DNA of 15,463 nt. Source: an uncultured Duganella sp. (lineage in GTDB: Bacteria; Pseudomonadota; Gammaproteobacteria; Burkholderiales; Burkholderiaceae). Below, one piece after another: positions 7,102 through 13,954 of the stretch (positions are counted from its first letter, which is position 1; every line of letters begins with the position of its first letter). Under the pieces are notes generated by a model. The model did not search any database and was not told the DNA's origin. It was given only the letters and a program-made list of their open reading frames with translations. The stretch lies in assembly GCA_946482335.1 (NCBI GenBank), contig CAMLRG010000130.1:1-15463 (forward strand), in the 5' to 3' direction. The position numbers and the translations under genes are program-made.

Positions 7102-8616
7102 ATGGCGGACGTAGATTGCGATGTACTGGTAGTTGGCGGCGGGATCAATGGGGCGGGCATTGCGCGCGATGCCGCGGGCCGCGGCTTGTGCGTCGTCTTG
7201 TGCGAGAAGGACGACCTGGCGTCGCACACCTCGTCCGCCTCCACCAAATTGATACATGGCGGCTTGCGCTACCTTGAGTATTACGAATTCCGGCTGGTAC
7301 GCAAGGCGCTGGCCGAACGCGAAGTGCTGTTGCGCAGCGCGCCGCACATCATGTGGCCGCTGCGTTTCGTCATGCCGCACAATGCCGGACAACGCCCGGC
7401 GCTGATGATACGCGCCGGCCTGTTCCTCTACGATATGCTGGCCAAGCGTGAACTGTTGCCCGGTTCGCGCGGCGTCGACCTGCGCTGCCACCCGGCGGGC
7501 CGGCCATTGAAAGAAGAATTCCGCAAAGGTTTTGAGTATTCCGACGGCTGGGTCGACGATGCGCGCCTTGTCGTGCTGAACGCGATGGATGCCTGCGCCA
7601 AGGGCGCGTGCATCCTGACGCGTACCGCCTGTGTCGGCGTGGAGCGTCAGGCCGACCATTGGCTGGCGACGCTGCGCAAGCCCGATGGCACGGAAAAGCG
7701 CATTACCGCCCGTGCCGTGGTCAACGCTGCCGGGCCGTGGACCGAATCCTTCCTGCGAGCCGCGACGGGCAGCCAGCGCTCGCGCCACCTACGGCTGGTC
7801 AAGGGGAGCCACATTGTGGTGCGGCGGATCTTCGGGCATGACCATGCCTATATCTTCCAGAACAGGGATGGGCGCATCGTTTTCGCCATTCCATATGAAC
7901 GCGATTTCACGCTGATCGGCACCACCGACCTTGAATACAAGGGCGATCCGCAGCGTGTAGCCATCGAGGAAAGCGAGATCCGCTACCTGTGCGAGCTGGC
8001 CAGCGGCTATTTCCGCGAGCCGGTGCGTGCGGCCGACGTGGTGTGGACTTATGCCGGGGTGCGGCCGCTGATCGAGGATGCCGCTTCCGATGCCAAAGCA
8101 GTCACGCGCGACTATTTCCTTGAGCTGGACAAGGACGGCGCGCCGCTGCTCAATATTTTCGGCGGCAAGATCACGACTTTCCGCAAGCTGGCCGAGGATG
8201 CGGTCGATGTCCTTTGCAAGCAGCTCGGCAAGCCGGCCAAGGGATGGACTGAAAAAGCCTGCCTGCCGGGCGGCGACCTGTTTGGCGCCGTGCCGCAGAA
8301 CAGGTCGGTGCAGGATTTTTGCCAGTGGGCGGCGGCGGTGCAGGTCAAGTACTCCTGGCTCCCGCCCGAGCTGGTGAAGCGCTATGCACGCGCATATGGC
8401 ACGCGCGTTCATACCCTGCTCGATGGCTGCGCTTCGCTGGCGGACATGGGGGAAGAAGTCCTGCCCGGCTTGTACGCGGCCGAAGTGAACTACCTGCGCC
8501 GCAAGGAATGGGCGGTGACGGCTGCGGATATCCTGTGGCGCCGTTCGAAACTCGGACTGCATTTGCCCGCAGGCGCCGAAGCCAGGCTGGACGCCTGGCT
8601 CGCGGCACAGCATTGA
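7102..8616 (+). CDS. glpD: Aerobic glycerol-3-phosphate dehydrogenase GlpD
   Basis: FAD-dependent, membrane-associated enzyme that oxidises sn-glycerol 3-phosphate to dihydroxyacetone phosphate and passes electrons to the quinone pool. Its 504 aa match the usual GlpD length (about 500). Seen: the N-terminal dinucleotide fold VVGGGINGAGIARDAAGRG at 10-28, the flavin/substrate segment SSASTKLIHGGLRYLEYYE near 44-62, NAAGPW, a substrate-binding stretch TYAGVRPL, and FGGKITTFRKLAEDA near the end of the FAD domain. The C-terminal helical domain ends in a segment (YLRRKEWAVTAADILWRRSKLGL) characteristic of GlpD. The glycerol genes glpK, glpF and glpR are not next to it. The ATG at 7102 has only a weak GGAAAG ribosome site and probably depends on readthrough from the amidohydrolase gene 11 bp upstream. 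It converges with the SGNH hydrolase gene. Confidence 0.96.
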   Translation: MADVDCDVLVVGGGINGAGIARDAAGRGLCVVLCEKDDLASHTSSASTKLIHGGLRYLEYYEFRLVRKALAEREVLLRSAPHIMWPLRFVMPHNAGQRPALMIRAGLFLYDMLAKRELLPGSRGVDLRCHPAGRPLKEEFRKGFEYSDGWVDDARLVVLNAMDACAKGACILTRTACVGVERQADHWLATLRKPDGTEKRITARAVVNAAGPWTESFLRAATGSQRSRHLRLVKGSHIVVRRIFGHDHAYIFQNRDGRIVFAIPYERDFTLIGTTDLEYKGDPQRVAIEESEIRYLCELASGYFREPVRAADVVWTYAGVRPLIEDAASDAKAVTRDYFLELDKDGAPLLNIFGGKITTFRKLAEDAVDVLCKQLGKPAKGWTEKACLPGGDLFGAVPQNRSVQDFCQWAAAVQVKYSWLPPELVKRYARAYGTRVHTLLDGCASLADMGEEVLPGLYAAEVNYLRRKEWAVTAADILWRRSKLGLHLPAGAEARLDAWLAAQH

Positions 8617-8625
8617 AACCGTTTC

Positions 8626-9843
8626 TTATTTCAGGCAGTGGTCGGCAACCGCGCCGGCGATGACCCGGTAGGCGGCATCGTTGGGATGCAAATGGTCGCC
8701 GCTGTCGAATGCTGGCAGCAAGCGCTCGGGCTGCCGCACGTCGCGCAAAAGCGGTTCAACATCGGCCACTGCGTCGAATGATCCTGGCGTGCGAATCCAG
8801 GCATTGACCGCCTGGCGCTTGGTTTCGGCCGACGTTGAATGGATGAATGGTTTTCCCACGCCACCATATGGCAGCAGCGTGGTGCCGCAGACCTTGACGC
8901 CTTTGTCGCGCGCGCGCTTGACCAGGGTGCGCATGCCCTCGATGATCTGCTCGGCCGAGGCATGCTGGCCGGGGTCGGCCAGCATGTCCGAGGCGCTGAT
9001 ATCGTTGATGCCTTGCGCCAGGACGATCCATTGCACGCCAGGCTTTGCCAGGGCGTCGCGCTCAAGGCGCGCCAGGGTGCTCGGGCCGACAAAAGGCTTG
9101 GCGCCATCTTTCAGCAGGCGGTTGCCGGCGATGCCGGCGTTGACGATGGCGAGCTGCCGGGGATTCGAGCGGTACTGGAAGCGTTCCGCCAGCTTGTCCG
9201 GCCAGCGCGCGTTCCGGTCTATTGTGGATCCGACGCCATCCGCAATCGAATCGCCCATGATCACGACCGCCTTGGCGCCGGGGCTGGCCGCGACTTCGAT
9301 GTCGGTGAGGAAGTAGCGGCTGTCGTCGGTTGCCCCGCTGGGGAAGGAGCTTGCCGCGGTGGCGTCGACGCCGGGCGCGATGTAGGCGGTCTGCAGCCCG
9401 GCTCCGTGCAGGGTTGCCGGGCCGGACCCTGAGGGCAGGTAAATACTGACCGCCAGCTCCTGCAAGGCGGGGACGTCCATCTGCACGGGATCGCTCAGCA
9501 CATCGCCACCGGTGGCAATGGTGACGCTTGGGGAGCCGCCGAATGTCAGCGCCCGGCTGGTTCCCGGCCGTGTGTCCGCGCTGGCCAGCCGCAGGGCGAC
9601 CTGGGCTGCTCCTATGGTGAGCGGGGCGGTGCCGAAGGCATTGGATAGCCGGAAACGAAGAGCGCTGCCGCCAAGGCTGCTGCGAACAATCTGGCGGATG
9701 GTTTGCGGCGGGAGCGGCTTGCCGGTGGTATCTGGAATCGCAACCCAGGCACTTATCCAGTTCCTGGTTTCGGCCGAGCCGGCTGGGGAGGCGTAGAGCA
9801 GCAATGAGCTGAGGATGGCGGCGCAGGCAGTCAGTCGTTTCAT
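8626..9843 (-). CDS. Exported SGNH/GDSL-family hydrolase (XynE-like esterase)
   Basis: A 405-aa secreted esterase or deacetylase of the SGNH superfamily. It has a signal peptide at 1-24 (MKRL, hydrophobic core, AGSA cleavage). An accessory beta-rich N-terminal domain spans about 25-185, with the XynE-like stretch TIRQIVRSSLGGSALRFRLS, and the catalytic domain follows. Catalytic blocks are intact: GDS with nucleophile S199, NAGIAGN (G240), GIND (N280) and DHLH (D383, H386). Relatives remove acetyl or other acyl groups from polysaccharides or act as broad arylesterases; the substrate here is not inferable. The ATG at 9843 is preceded by GGAA at about -11. The frame stays open upstream to 10158, but that part is antisense-like composition inside the LysR gene and lacks export features. 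The gene follows the LysR gene by 73 bp and has its own promoter-like sequence. Confidence 0.9.
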   Translation of the reverse strand: MKRLTACAAILSSLLLYASPAGSAETRNWISAWVAIPDTTGKPLPPQTIRQIVRSSLGGSALRFRLSNAFGTAPLTIGAAQVALRLASADTRPGTSRALTFGGSPSVTIATGGDVLSDPVQMDVPALQELAVSIYLPSGSGPATLHGAGLQTAYIAPGVDATAASSFPSGATDDSRYFLTDIEVAASPGAKAVVIMGDSIADGVGSTIDRNARWPDKLAERFQYRSNPRQLAIVNAGIAGNRLLKDGAKPFVGPSTLARLERDALAKPGVQWIVLAQGINDISASDMLADPGQHASAEQIIEGMRTLVKRARDKGVKVCGTTLLPYGGVGKPFIHSTSAETKRQAVNAWIRTPGSFDAVADVEPLLRDVRQPERLLPAFDSGDHLHPNDAAYRVIAGAVADHCLK

Positions 9844-9871
9844 CGAATCGTTCCGGGGATGAGGGAGCCCC

Positions 9872-9900
9872 AGTCTAAGCAGAGGCGCCAGGCCTGGCAA
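9872..9900 (-). promoter_or_regulatory. Candidate sigma70 promoter for the SGNH hydrolase, with an overlapping palindrome
   Basis: Read on the minus strand, TTGCCA (9900-9895, 5 of 6) and TAGACT (9877-9872, 4 of 6) are separated by exactly 17 bp. A start near 9865 gives a leader of about 22 nt. The perfect 12-bp palindrome GCCAGGCCTGGC (9887-9898) overlaps the -35 box and spacer, a position where a bound protein would block RNA polymerase. This is sequence inference only. Confidence 0.45.
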
Positions 9901-9916
9901 CAGCCAGCCGCGCATA

Positions 9917-10858
9917 CTAGCTATGCACGGCTTGCATGGCGAAGCGCGTGACGCCGTGCTCGAAGTCCCGCAGCACATCGAACACCTGTTGGCGGAACCA
10001 TTGGTGTGCCGGGTCATGATGGTTTCGCGCGTGCCAAAGCAGCCAATAGCGGTATTCGGGTGTGTCGAATGGGAGCGGTTGCCAGGCCAGCGGCGTTTGC
10101 GCTGCCAGCTTGACGGCCATATGCTCGGGGACAGTCCACAGCAGATCGTCACTGGCAAGTGCCTTCAATGCCGAAGAAAAGAATGGCAAGCTCAGGCTGA
10201 CATGCCGCCGCAAGCCTTGCGATGCCAGATGCTGCTCGACGAAGGCATCCTTGTCGCTGCCGCCGGTCACGCGCAGGTGGGGCCATTGCAGGTAGTCCTG
10301 CAGTGTCAGCGGCCGCCGTGCCAGAGGATGGCTGTCGCGCATGACGCATACCGGCTTGTCCTTGCCCATTTCGCGGCCATACAGGTTATCGGGCAACACA
10401 TCGGCGATGGTCGCCACCAGGTCCACGCCCTCATCGCTGAGCAACCGGTAATAAGCGGCTTCCCATAAGTGGAATTCGACGCTGGCTTGCGGCGCCTGGG
10501 CGCGGATTGTCGCGGCCAGCGCCGGCAGCATGTGGTCGGCAAGGTAGTCGGAACCGGCCAGCGAGAATCTTCGGCTGCAGCCGGCCGCAGTGAACTCAGG
10601 CCCCGCCAGGACGGATTCCAGGGAATGCAGGATGGCCTTCAAGGGACCGCGCAGCGATTGTGCGCGCTGGGTGAGCAGGAAACGTTGTCCTTCCCTGACC
10701 AGCAGTGGGTCGTCCAGCTGCTCGCGCAGTTGGACGAGCTGGCGGCTGAGGGCCGATTGGGTAATCCCGAGGATGGCTGCGGCCGACGTCAGGTTGCCGG
10801 TATCGAGCAGCACATCCAGGGATCGGAGCAGGTTGAGGTTGAACCGCTCCAATTGCAT
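9917..10858 (-). CDS. LysR-type transcriptional regulator
   Basis: A 313-aa LysR-family DNA-binding regulator. The winged helix-turn-helix fills about residues 5-64 (FNLNLLRSLDVLLDTGNLTS..AILGITQSALSRQLVQLRE), with the recognition helix around TQSALSRQLVQLREQL. The remaining part is the two-lobed effector-binding domain (from about residue 91), resembling the NodD/LeuO-like branch. No signal peptide is present. Its ATG lies 3 bp after the stop of the peptide transporter gene, so it is very likely expressed from the transporter's transcript rather than divergently, which is less usual for LysR genes. The ribosome site is poor, which suggests reinitiation or coupling. The SGNH hydrolase gene follows in the same direction after 73 bp. 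The most economical guess is that it controls the transporter, the hydrolase or both; the effector is unknown. Confidence 0.92.
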   Translation of the reverse strand: MQLERFNLNLLRSLDVLLDTGNLTSAAAILGITQSALSRQLVQLREQLDDPLLVREGQRFLLTQRAQSLRGPLKAILHSLESVLAGPEFTAAGCSRRFSLAGSDYLADHMLPALAATIRAQAPQASVEFHLWEAAYYRLLSDEGVDLVATIADVLPDNLYGREMGKDKPVCVMRDSHPLARRPLTLQDYLQWPHLRVTGGSDKDAFVEQHLASQGLRRHVSLSLPFFSSALKALASDDLLWTVPEHMAVKLAAQTPLAWQPLPFDTPEYRYWLLWHARNHHDPAHQWFRQQVFDVLRDFEHGVTRFAMQAVHS

Positions 10859-10861
10859 CGC

Positions 10862-12367
10862 TTATTTTACGCCGTGCATCAGCTTTTGGATGAACGGGGC
10901 CAGGATGAACAGCAGCACGCCGCCGCCGATCAGGATCCAGAAGCCCTGGGTGTAGCCGGTCAGCGCCGATTCCACCGTCATGCCATGCTCGCCGGACATC
11001 AGCGAAGCGACGATGCCGGACAGGTTGTTGCCGATGCCGGTGGACAGGAACCAGCCGCCCATGCCCATGCCGACCAGGCGCACCGGGGCCAGCTTGGTCA
11101 CCATCGACAGGCCGATCGGGGACAGGCACAGTTCACCGATGGACTGGATCACGTACACCATGAACAGGGTCCAGAACGGGATCTTGGAATCGGCGTCGAC
11201 CAGATAGGTCAGCGCGTACATCAGCAGGCCGAAGGCCAGGCCGTTGCCGATCAGGCCCAGGCCGAACTTGCGCGGGATCGAAGGATTCTTGCCGCGCTTG
11301 CCCAGCATCACCCAGATCGCTGCCACGACAGGCGCGAAGACGATGATGGCCAGCGAGTTAACCGACTGGAACCAGGCGGTCGGGAATTCCATGAAGCCCA
11401 GGTCGCGGTTGACGATCTGGTCGGCCAGGAAGGTGAAGGAAGAACCTGCCTGTTCGAAGAAGCACCAGAACATGATGTTGAAGGCGAAGATCACCAGCAT
11501 GGCAATGGTCTTGTCGCGTGCCACAGGACCATTGCGCACGCCTTCGACGATCAGCATCACGACCAGGATCAGGAACAGCACCGTCAGGACGGCCTGCAGT
11601 TTCTCAGCGCCCTGTGCCAGCAGGAAGTAGACCAGCGGGATAACTGCCAGTGCGCCCAGTGCTACATAGGCGATGCGCTTTGGCGATTGCGCTTCAGGCG
11701 CCGGGGCGCCGATGCCTTTCAGGCCACGGCGGCCAAAGTAGAACCAGACCAGAGAGATCAGCATGCCGATGCCGGCGGAAATGAACACGATCTTGTAGGC
11801 CGGCATGTCGCCGGTGGAGAAGATCTTCTGTGCCAGCAGCTGGGTAATGATCGGGGCCAGGAAGCCGCCGACGTTGATCCCCATGTAGAAGATGGTGAAG
11901 CCGGAATCGCGGCGGGTGTCGCCCAGCGAGTACAGCTTGCCGACCATGGTCGAAATATTCGGTTTGAACAAGCCGTTACCGACAATGATGGTGGCCAGGC
12001 CGAACTTGAAGATGCTGTCGTCAGGGATGGCGATCATGAACAGGCCGGCGGACATGAACACTGCCCCAACCAGGATCGAACGCTGGTAGCCCAGCACGCG
12101 GTCGGCCACATAGCCGCCGAACAGTGCGCCGGCATACACCAGCGCCAGGTAGGACCCGTAAATCAGGTTGGCAGGCTGCTGGCCCGAACCGTCGCCGCCA
12201 TAGAACTGCGAAACGATGTACAGCACCAGTGCCCAACGGATCCCGTAGAAAGCAAAGCGTTCCCAGAATTCGGACATGAACAGCATCCAGAGCGGAGCAG
12301 GGTGCCCCATGATCTGCTTGAATTCAGGGATTTGAACTTCGGTGGTTTGCGTGGTAGGACCGCTCAT
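10862..12367 (-). CDS. POT/PTR2-family proton-coupled peptide transporter
   Basis: A 501-aa inner-membrane major facilitator protein of the proton-dependent oligopeptide transporter family (Dtp-like), importing di- and tripeptides with protons. Seen: the ExxER proton-coupling motif in EFWERFAFYG at 33-42, the signature FYMGINVGGFLAP, the GNGLFKPNIST segment, and about 14 hydrophobic helices. The length fits bacterial members. The ATG at 12367 is preceded by AGGAG 8 nt upstream. The frame is open to 12451, but that extension lacks a ribosome site and reads as non-coding leader. A TACAAT -10 lies 30 bp upstream. The LysR gene starts 3 bp downstream and the exported SGNH hydrolase follows, giving a possible uptake, regulation and hydrolysis unit. 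It is divergent from ppnN. Actual substrate range is not deducible. Confidence 0.94.
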   Translation of the reverse strand: MSGPTTQTTEVQIPEFKQIMGHPAPLWMLFMSEFWERFAFYGIRWALVLYIVSQFYGGDGSGQQPANLIYGSYLALVYAGALFGGYVADRVLGYQRSILVGAVFMSAGLFMIAIPDDSIFKFGLATIIVGNGLFKPNISTMVGKLYSLGDTRRDSGFTIFYMGINVGGFLAPIITQLLAQKIFSTGDMPAYKIVFISAGIGMLISLVWFYFGRRGLKGIGAPAPEAQSPKRIAYVALGALAVIPLVYFLLAQGAEKLQAVLTVLFLILVVMLIVEGVRNGPVARDKTIAMLVIFAFNIMFWCFFEQAGSSFTFLADQIVNRDLGFMEFPTAWFQSVNSLAIIVFAPVVAAIWVMLGKRGKNPSIPRKFGLGLIGNGLAFGLLMYALTYLVDADSKIPFWTLFMVYVIQSIGELCLSPIGLSMVTKLAPVRLVGMGMGGWFLSTGIGNNLSGIVASLMSGEHGMTVESALTGYTQGFWILIGGGVLLFILAPFIQKLMHGVK

Positions 12368-12396
12368 GCGGCTTCTCCTGGTCGAAAAAAAGCCGA

Positions 12397-12402
12397 ATTG
12401 TA
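12397..12402 (-). promoter_or_regulatory. Candidate -10 box of the peptide transporter
   Basis: TACAAT on the minus strand (5 of 6 to the consensus) would start transcription near 12390, giving a leader of about 23 nt that carries the AGGAG site (12375-12379). No good -35 is found at 16-18 bp; TTGTCC occurs about 20 bp upstream. Confidence 0.4.
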
Positions 12403-12435
12403 ATCCACCCCGCGCCATTAAAGGACAATTTCGCG

Positions 12436-12450
12436 TGCTGCACAGCAGCA
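12436..12450. repeat. 15-bp inverted repeat in the divergent transporter/ppnN gap
   Basis: TGCTGC-ACA-GCAGCA is a perfect 6-bp dyad with a 3-nt centre. It lies about 46 bp upstream of the presumed transporter start and about 75 bp upstream of the presumed ppnN start, a sensible place for a regulator of either gene. It could equally be chance in a GC-rich genome. The rest of the 193-bp gap (12368-12560) shows only promoter elements and the G-tract. Confidence 0.4.
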
Positions 12451-12510
12451 ATGTGGTATGTTTGCCAAGCTTGCGTCAGCGAGTCACAACGTCTTCTGCT
12501 GACATAGGCG

Positions 12511-12531
12511 TATATTGGGGGGGCAGTCCCC
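12511..12531 (+). promoter_or_regulatory. Candidate ppnN -10 box followed by a G7 tract and a small GGGG/CCCC dyad
   Basis: TATATT (12511-12516, 5 of 6 to the -10 consensus) is immediately followed by seven G (12517-12523), then CAGT and CCCC (12528-12531). A transcript would start in or just after the G tract. No clear -35 lies 16-18 bp upstream. A GC-only segment right after the -10 is the hallmark of a stringent-type discriminator, though the start site is unproven. Confidence 0.35.
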
Positions 12532-12560
12532 GAAAAGTTAATTAAAAGGATTTATGTATC

Positions 12561-13931
12561 ATGGACAGCAACGTTGTCGATACCCTTATTGCTCCGGAGG
12601 GCAGGCTGGAAGTCCTGTCCAAAGCGGAGGTGGTGCAATTGCTGGATTCCGGCAAAGGCGGCCTTTATAACATCTTCCGCAACTGCGCCCTGGCGGTGCT
12701 GAATTGCGGGAGCACGATCGACGATGGAAAGGAATTGCTGGATCGTTTCAAGTCATTTGACATCAACATCCTGCAGCGTGAACGCGGTATCAAGCTGGAA
12801 ATCAAGGGCGCGCCGGCCATCGCATTCGTCGATGGCAAGATGATCAAAGGGATCCACGAGCATCTGTTTGCGGTGCTGCGCGACATCGTCTTCGTGAGCA
12901 ATGAGGTCACGGGCAATCCAAAGTTCGACCTGGCGCGCAGCGAAGGCATCACCGACGCCGTGTTCCACATCCTGCGCAATGCGAATGTGCTGAAACCTCA
13001 GCTCAACCCGAACCTGGTGGTGTGCTGGGGCGGCCATTCGATCAACCGCGCGGAATACAATTATTCGAAGGAAGTCGGCTACCAGCTTGGCTTGCGCGGC
13101 CTCGATATCTGCACCGGCTGCGGGCCGGGCGCGATGAAGGGGCCGATGAAGGGCGCCACCATCGGCCACGCCAAGCAGCGCTTTACCGGTGGCCGCTACC
13201 TGGGCATCACCGAGCCGGGCATCATTGCGGCCGAATCGCCGAATCCGATCGTCAACGACCTGGTGATCATGCCGGACATCGAAAAGCGCCTGGAAGCCTT
13301 TGTGCGCGTGGGCCACGGCATTTGCGTGTTCCCCGGCGGGGCGGGCACGGCGGAGGAAATCCTGTATATCCTGGGCATCCTGCTCCATCCGGACAATGCG
13401 GAGCTGCCGTTCCCGCTGATTTTCACGGGCCCGGAGACTTCGCGCGACTATTTTGTGCAAATCAACGAGTTCATCGGCCAGACGCTCGGCACCGAGGCGC
13501 AAAAGCGCTACAAGATCATCGTCGACGATCCGGACCTGGTGGCGCGCGAAATGCAGGAAGGCATGAAGCAGGTGCGCGAATTCCGCAAGTCGCGGTCGGA
13601 TGCCTATTACTTCAACTGGGCGTTGAAGATCGACGACGAGTTCCAGCGTCCGTTTGCGCCGACGCATGAGAACATGCGCAACCTGAGCCTGCACAAGAAC
13701 CAGCCGGTGCACGTGCTGGCGGCCAACCTGCGGCGCGCGTTTTCGGGCGTGGTGGCGGGGAATGTGAAGGAAGAGGGCATCCGCACCATCGAGAAGTACG
13801 GCCACTTCGAAATCCACGGCGACAAGGAAATCATGGGCCCGATGGATGCGTTGCTGGCGTCCTTCGTGGCGCAAAGCAGGATGAAGCTGGCGGGCAAGGC
13901 ATACACGCCTTGCTACCGGGTCATCCAGTAA
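12561..13931 (+). CDS. ppnN: Pyrimidine/purine nucleotide 5'-monophosphate nucleosidase PpnN (LOG family)
   Basis: A 456-aa cytoplasmic enzyme that cleaves nucleoside monophosphates into base and ribose 5-phosphate; the E. coli homologue (YgdH, about 454 aa) is tetrameric and is regulated by (p)ppGpp. Seen: an N-terminal domain (about 1-145), then the lysine-decarboxylase-like Rossmann core with VVCWGGHSI near 153-161, TGCGPGAMKGPMKGA near 185-199 and the LOG signature PGGAGTAEE at 258-266. A C-terminal domain continues to PCYRVIQ. This three-part layout separates PpnN from the short plant-LOG-like proteins. The ATG at 12561 has AAAAGGA ending 10 nt upstream. It is divergent from the peptide transporter and converges on the coiled-coil gene with 14 bp between stops. 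I expect a role in nucleotide salvage and stress adjustment; the assignment is secure by length and motifs. Confidence 0.94.
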   Translation: MDSNVVDTLIAPEGRLEVLSKAEVVQLLDSGKGGLYNIFRNCALAVLNCGSTIDDGKELLDRFKSFDINILQRERGIKLEIKGAPAIAFVDGKMIKGIHEHLFAVLRDIVFVSNEVTGNPKFDLARSEGITDAVFHILRNANVLKPQLNPNLVVCWGGHSINRAEYNYSKEVGYQLGLRGLDICTGCGPGAMKGPMKGATIGHAKQRFTGGRYLGITEPGIIAAESPNPIVNDLVIMPDIEKRLEAFVRVGHGICVFPGGAGTAEEILYILGILLHPDNAELPFPLIFTGPETSRDYFVQINEFIGQTLGTEAQKRYKIIVDDPDLVAREMQEGMKQVREFRKSRSDAYYFNWALKIDDEFQRPFAPTHENMRNLSLHKNQPVHVLAANLRRAFSGVVAGNVKEEGIRTIEKYGHFEIHGDKEIMGPMDALLASFVAQSRMKLAGKAYTPCYRVIQ

Positions 13932-13938
13932 GGGCGCG

Positions 13939-13954
13939 GGGCGCTTCAGCGCTT
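13939..13954 (+). terminator. Weak hairpin between convergent ppnN and coiled-coil genes
   Basis: GCGC-TTCA-GCGC (13941-13952), extendable by two G-U pairs on the plus-strand RNA, lies 9 nt after the ppnN stop and covers the opposite stop codon. There is no U tract on either strand, so termination by this element alone is doubtful. Confidence 0.25.

Noticed and set aside
9844..10158. N-terminal extension of the SGNH hydrolase into the LysR gene
   Set aside because: The extension reads through coding LysR sequence in another frame, and the signal peptide begins exactly at the ATG at 9843.
10469..12403. A 644-codon plus-strand open frame opposite the transporter and LysR genes
   Set aside because: It spans two real minus-strand genes and is rich in Q, H, D and G without any domain, as expected for the complement of membrane-protein codons.
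12528..12560. A riboswitch or attenuator in the ppnN leader
   Set aside because: The leader after the likely start is only about 40 nt with a 4-bp dyad, too short for any known riboswitch fold.
12554..12670. A 38-codon out-of-frame ATG frame beginning 7 nt before the ppnN start
   Set aside because: Its start is only 3 nt from the AAAAGGA site, too close for efficient initiation, and the product has no recognisable feature. Competition with ppnN initiation is possible but unsupported.
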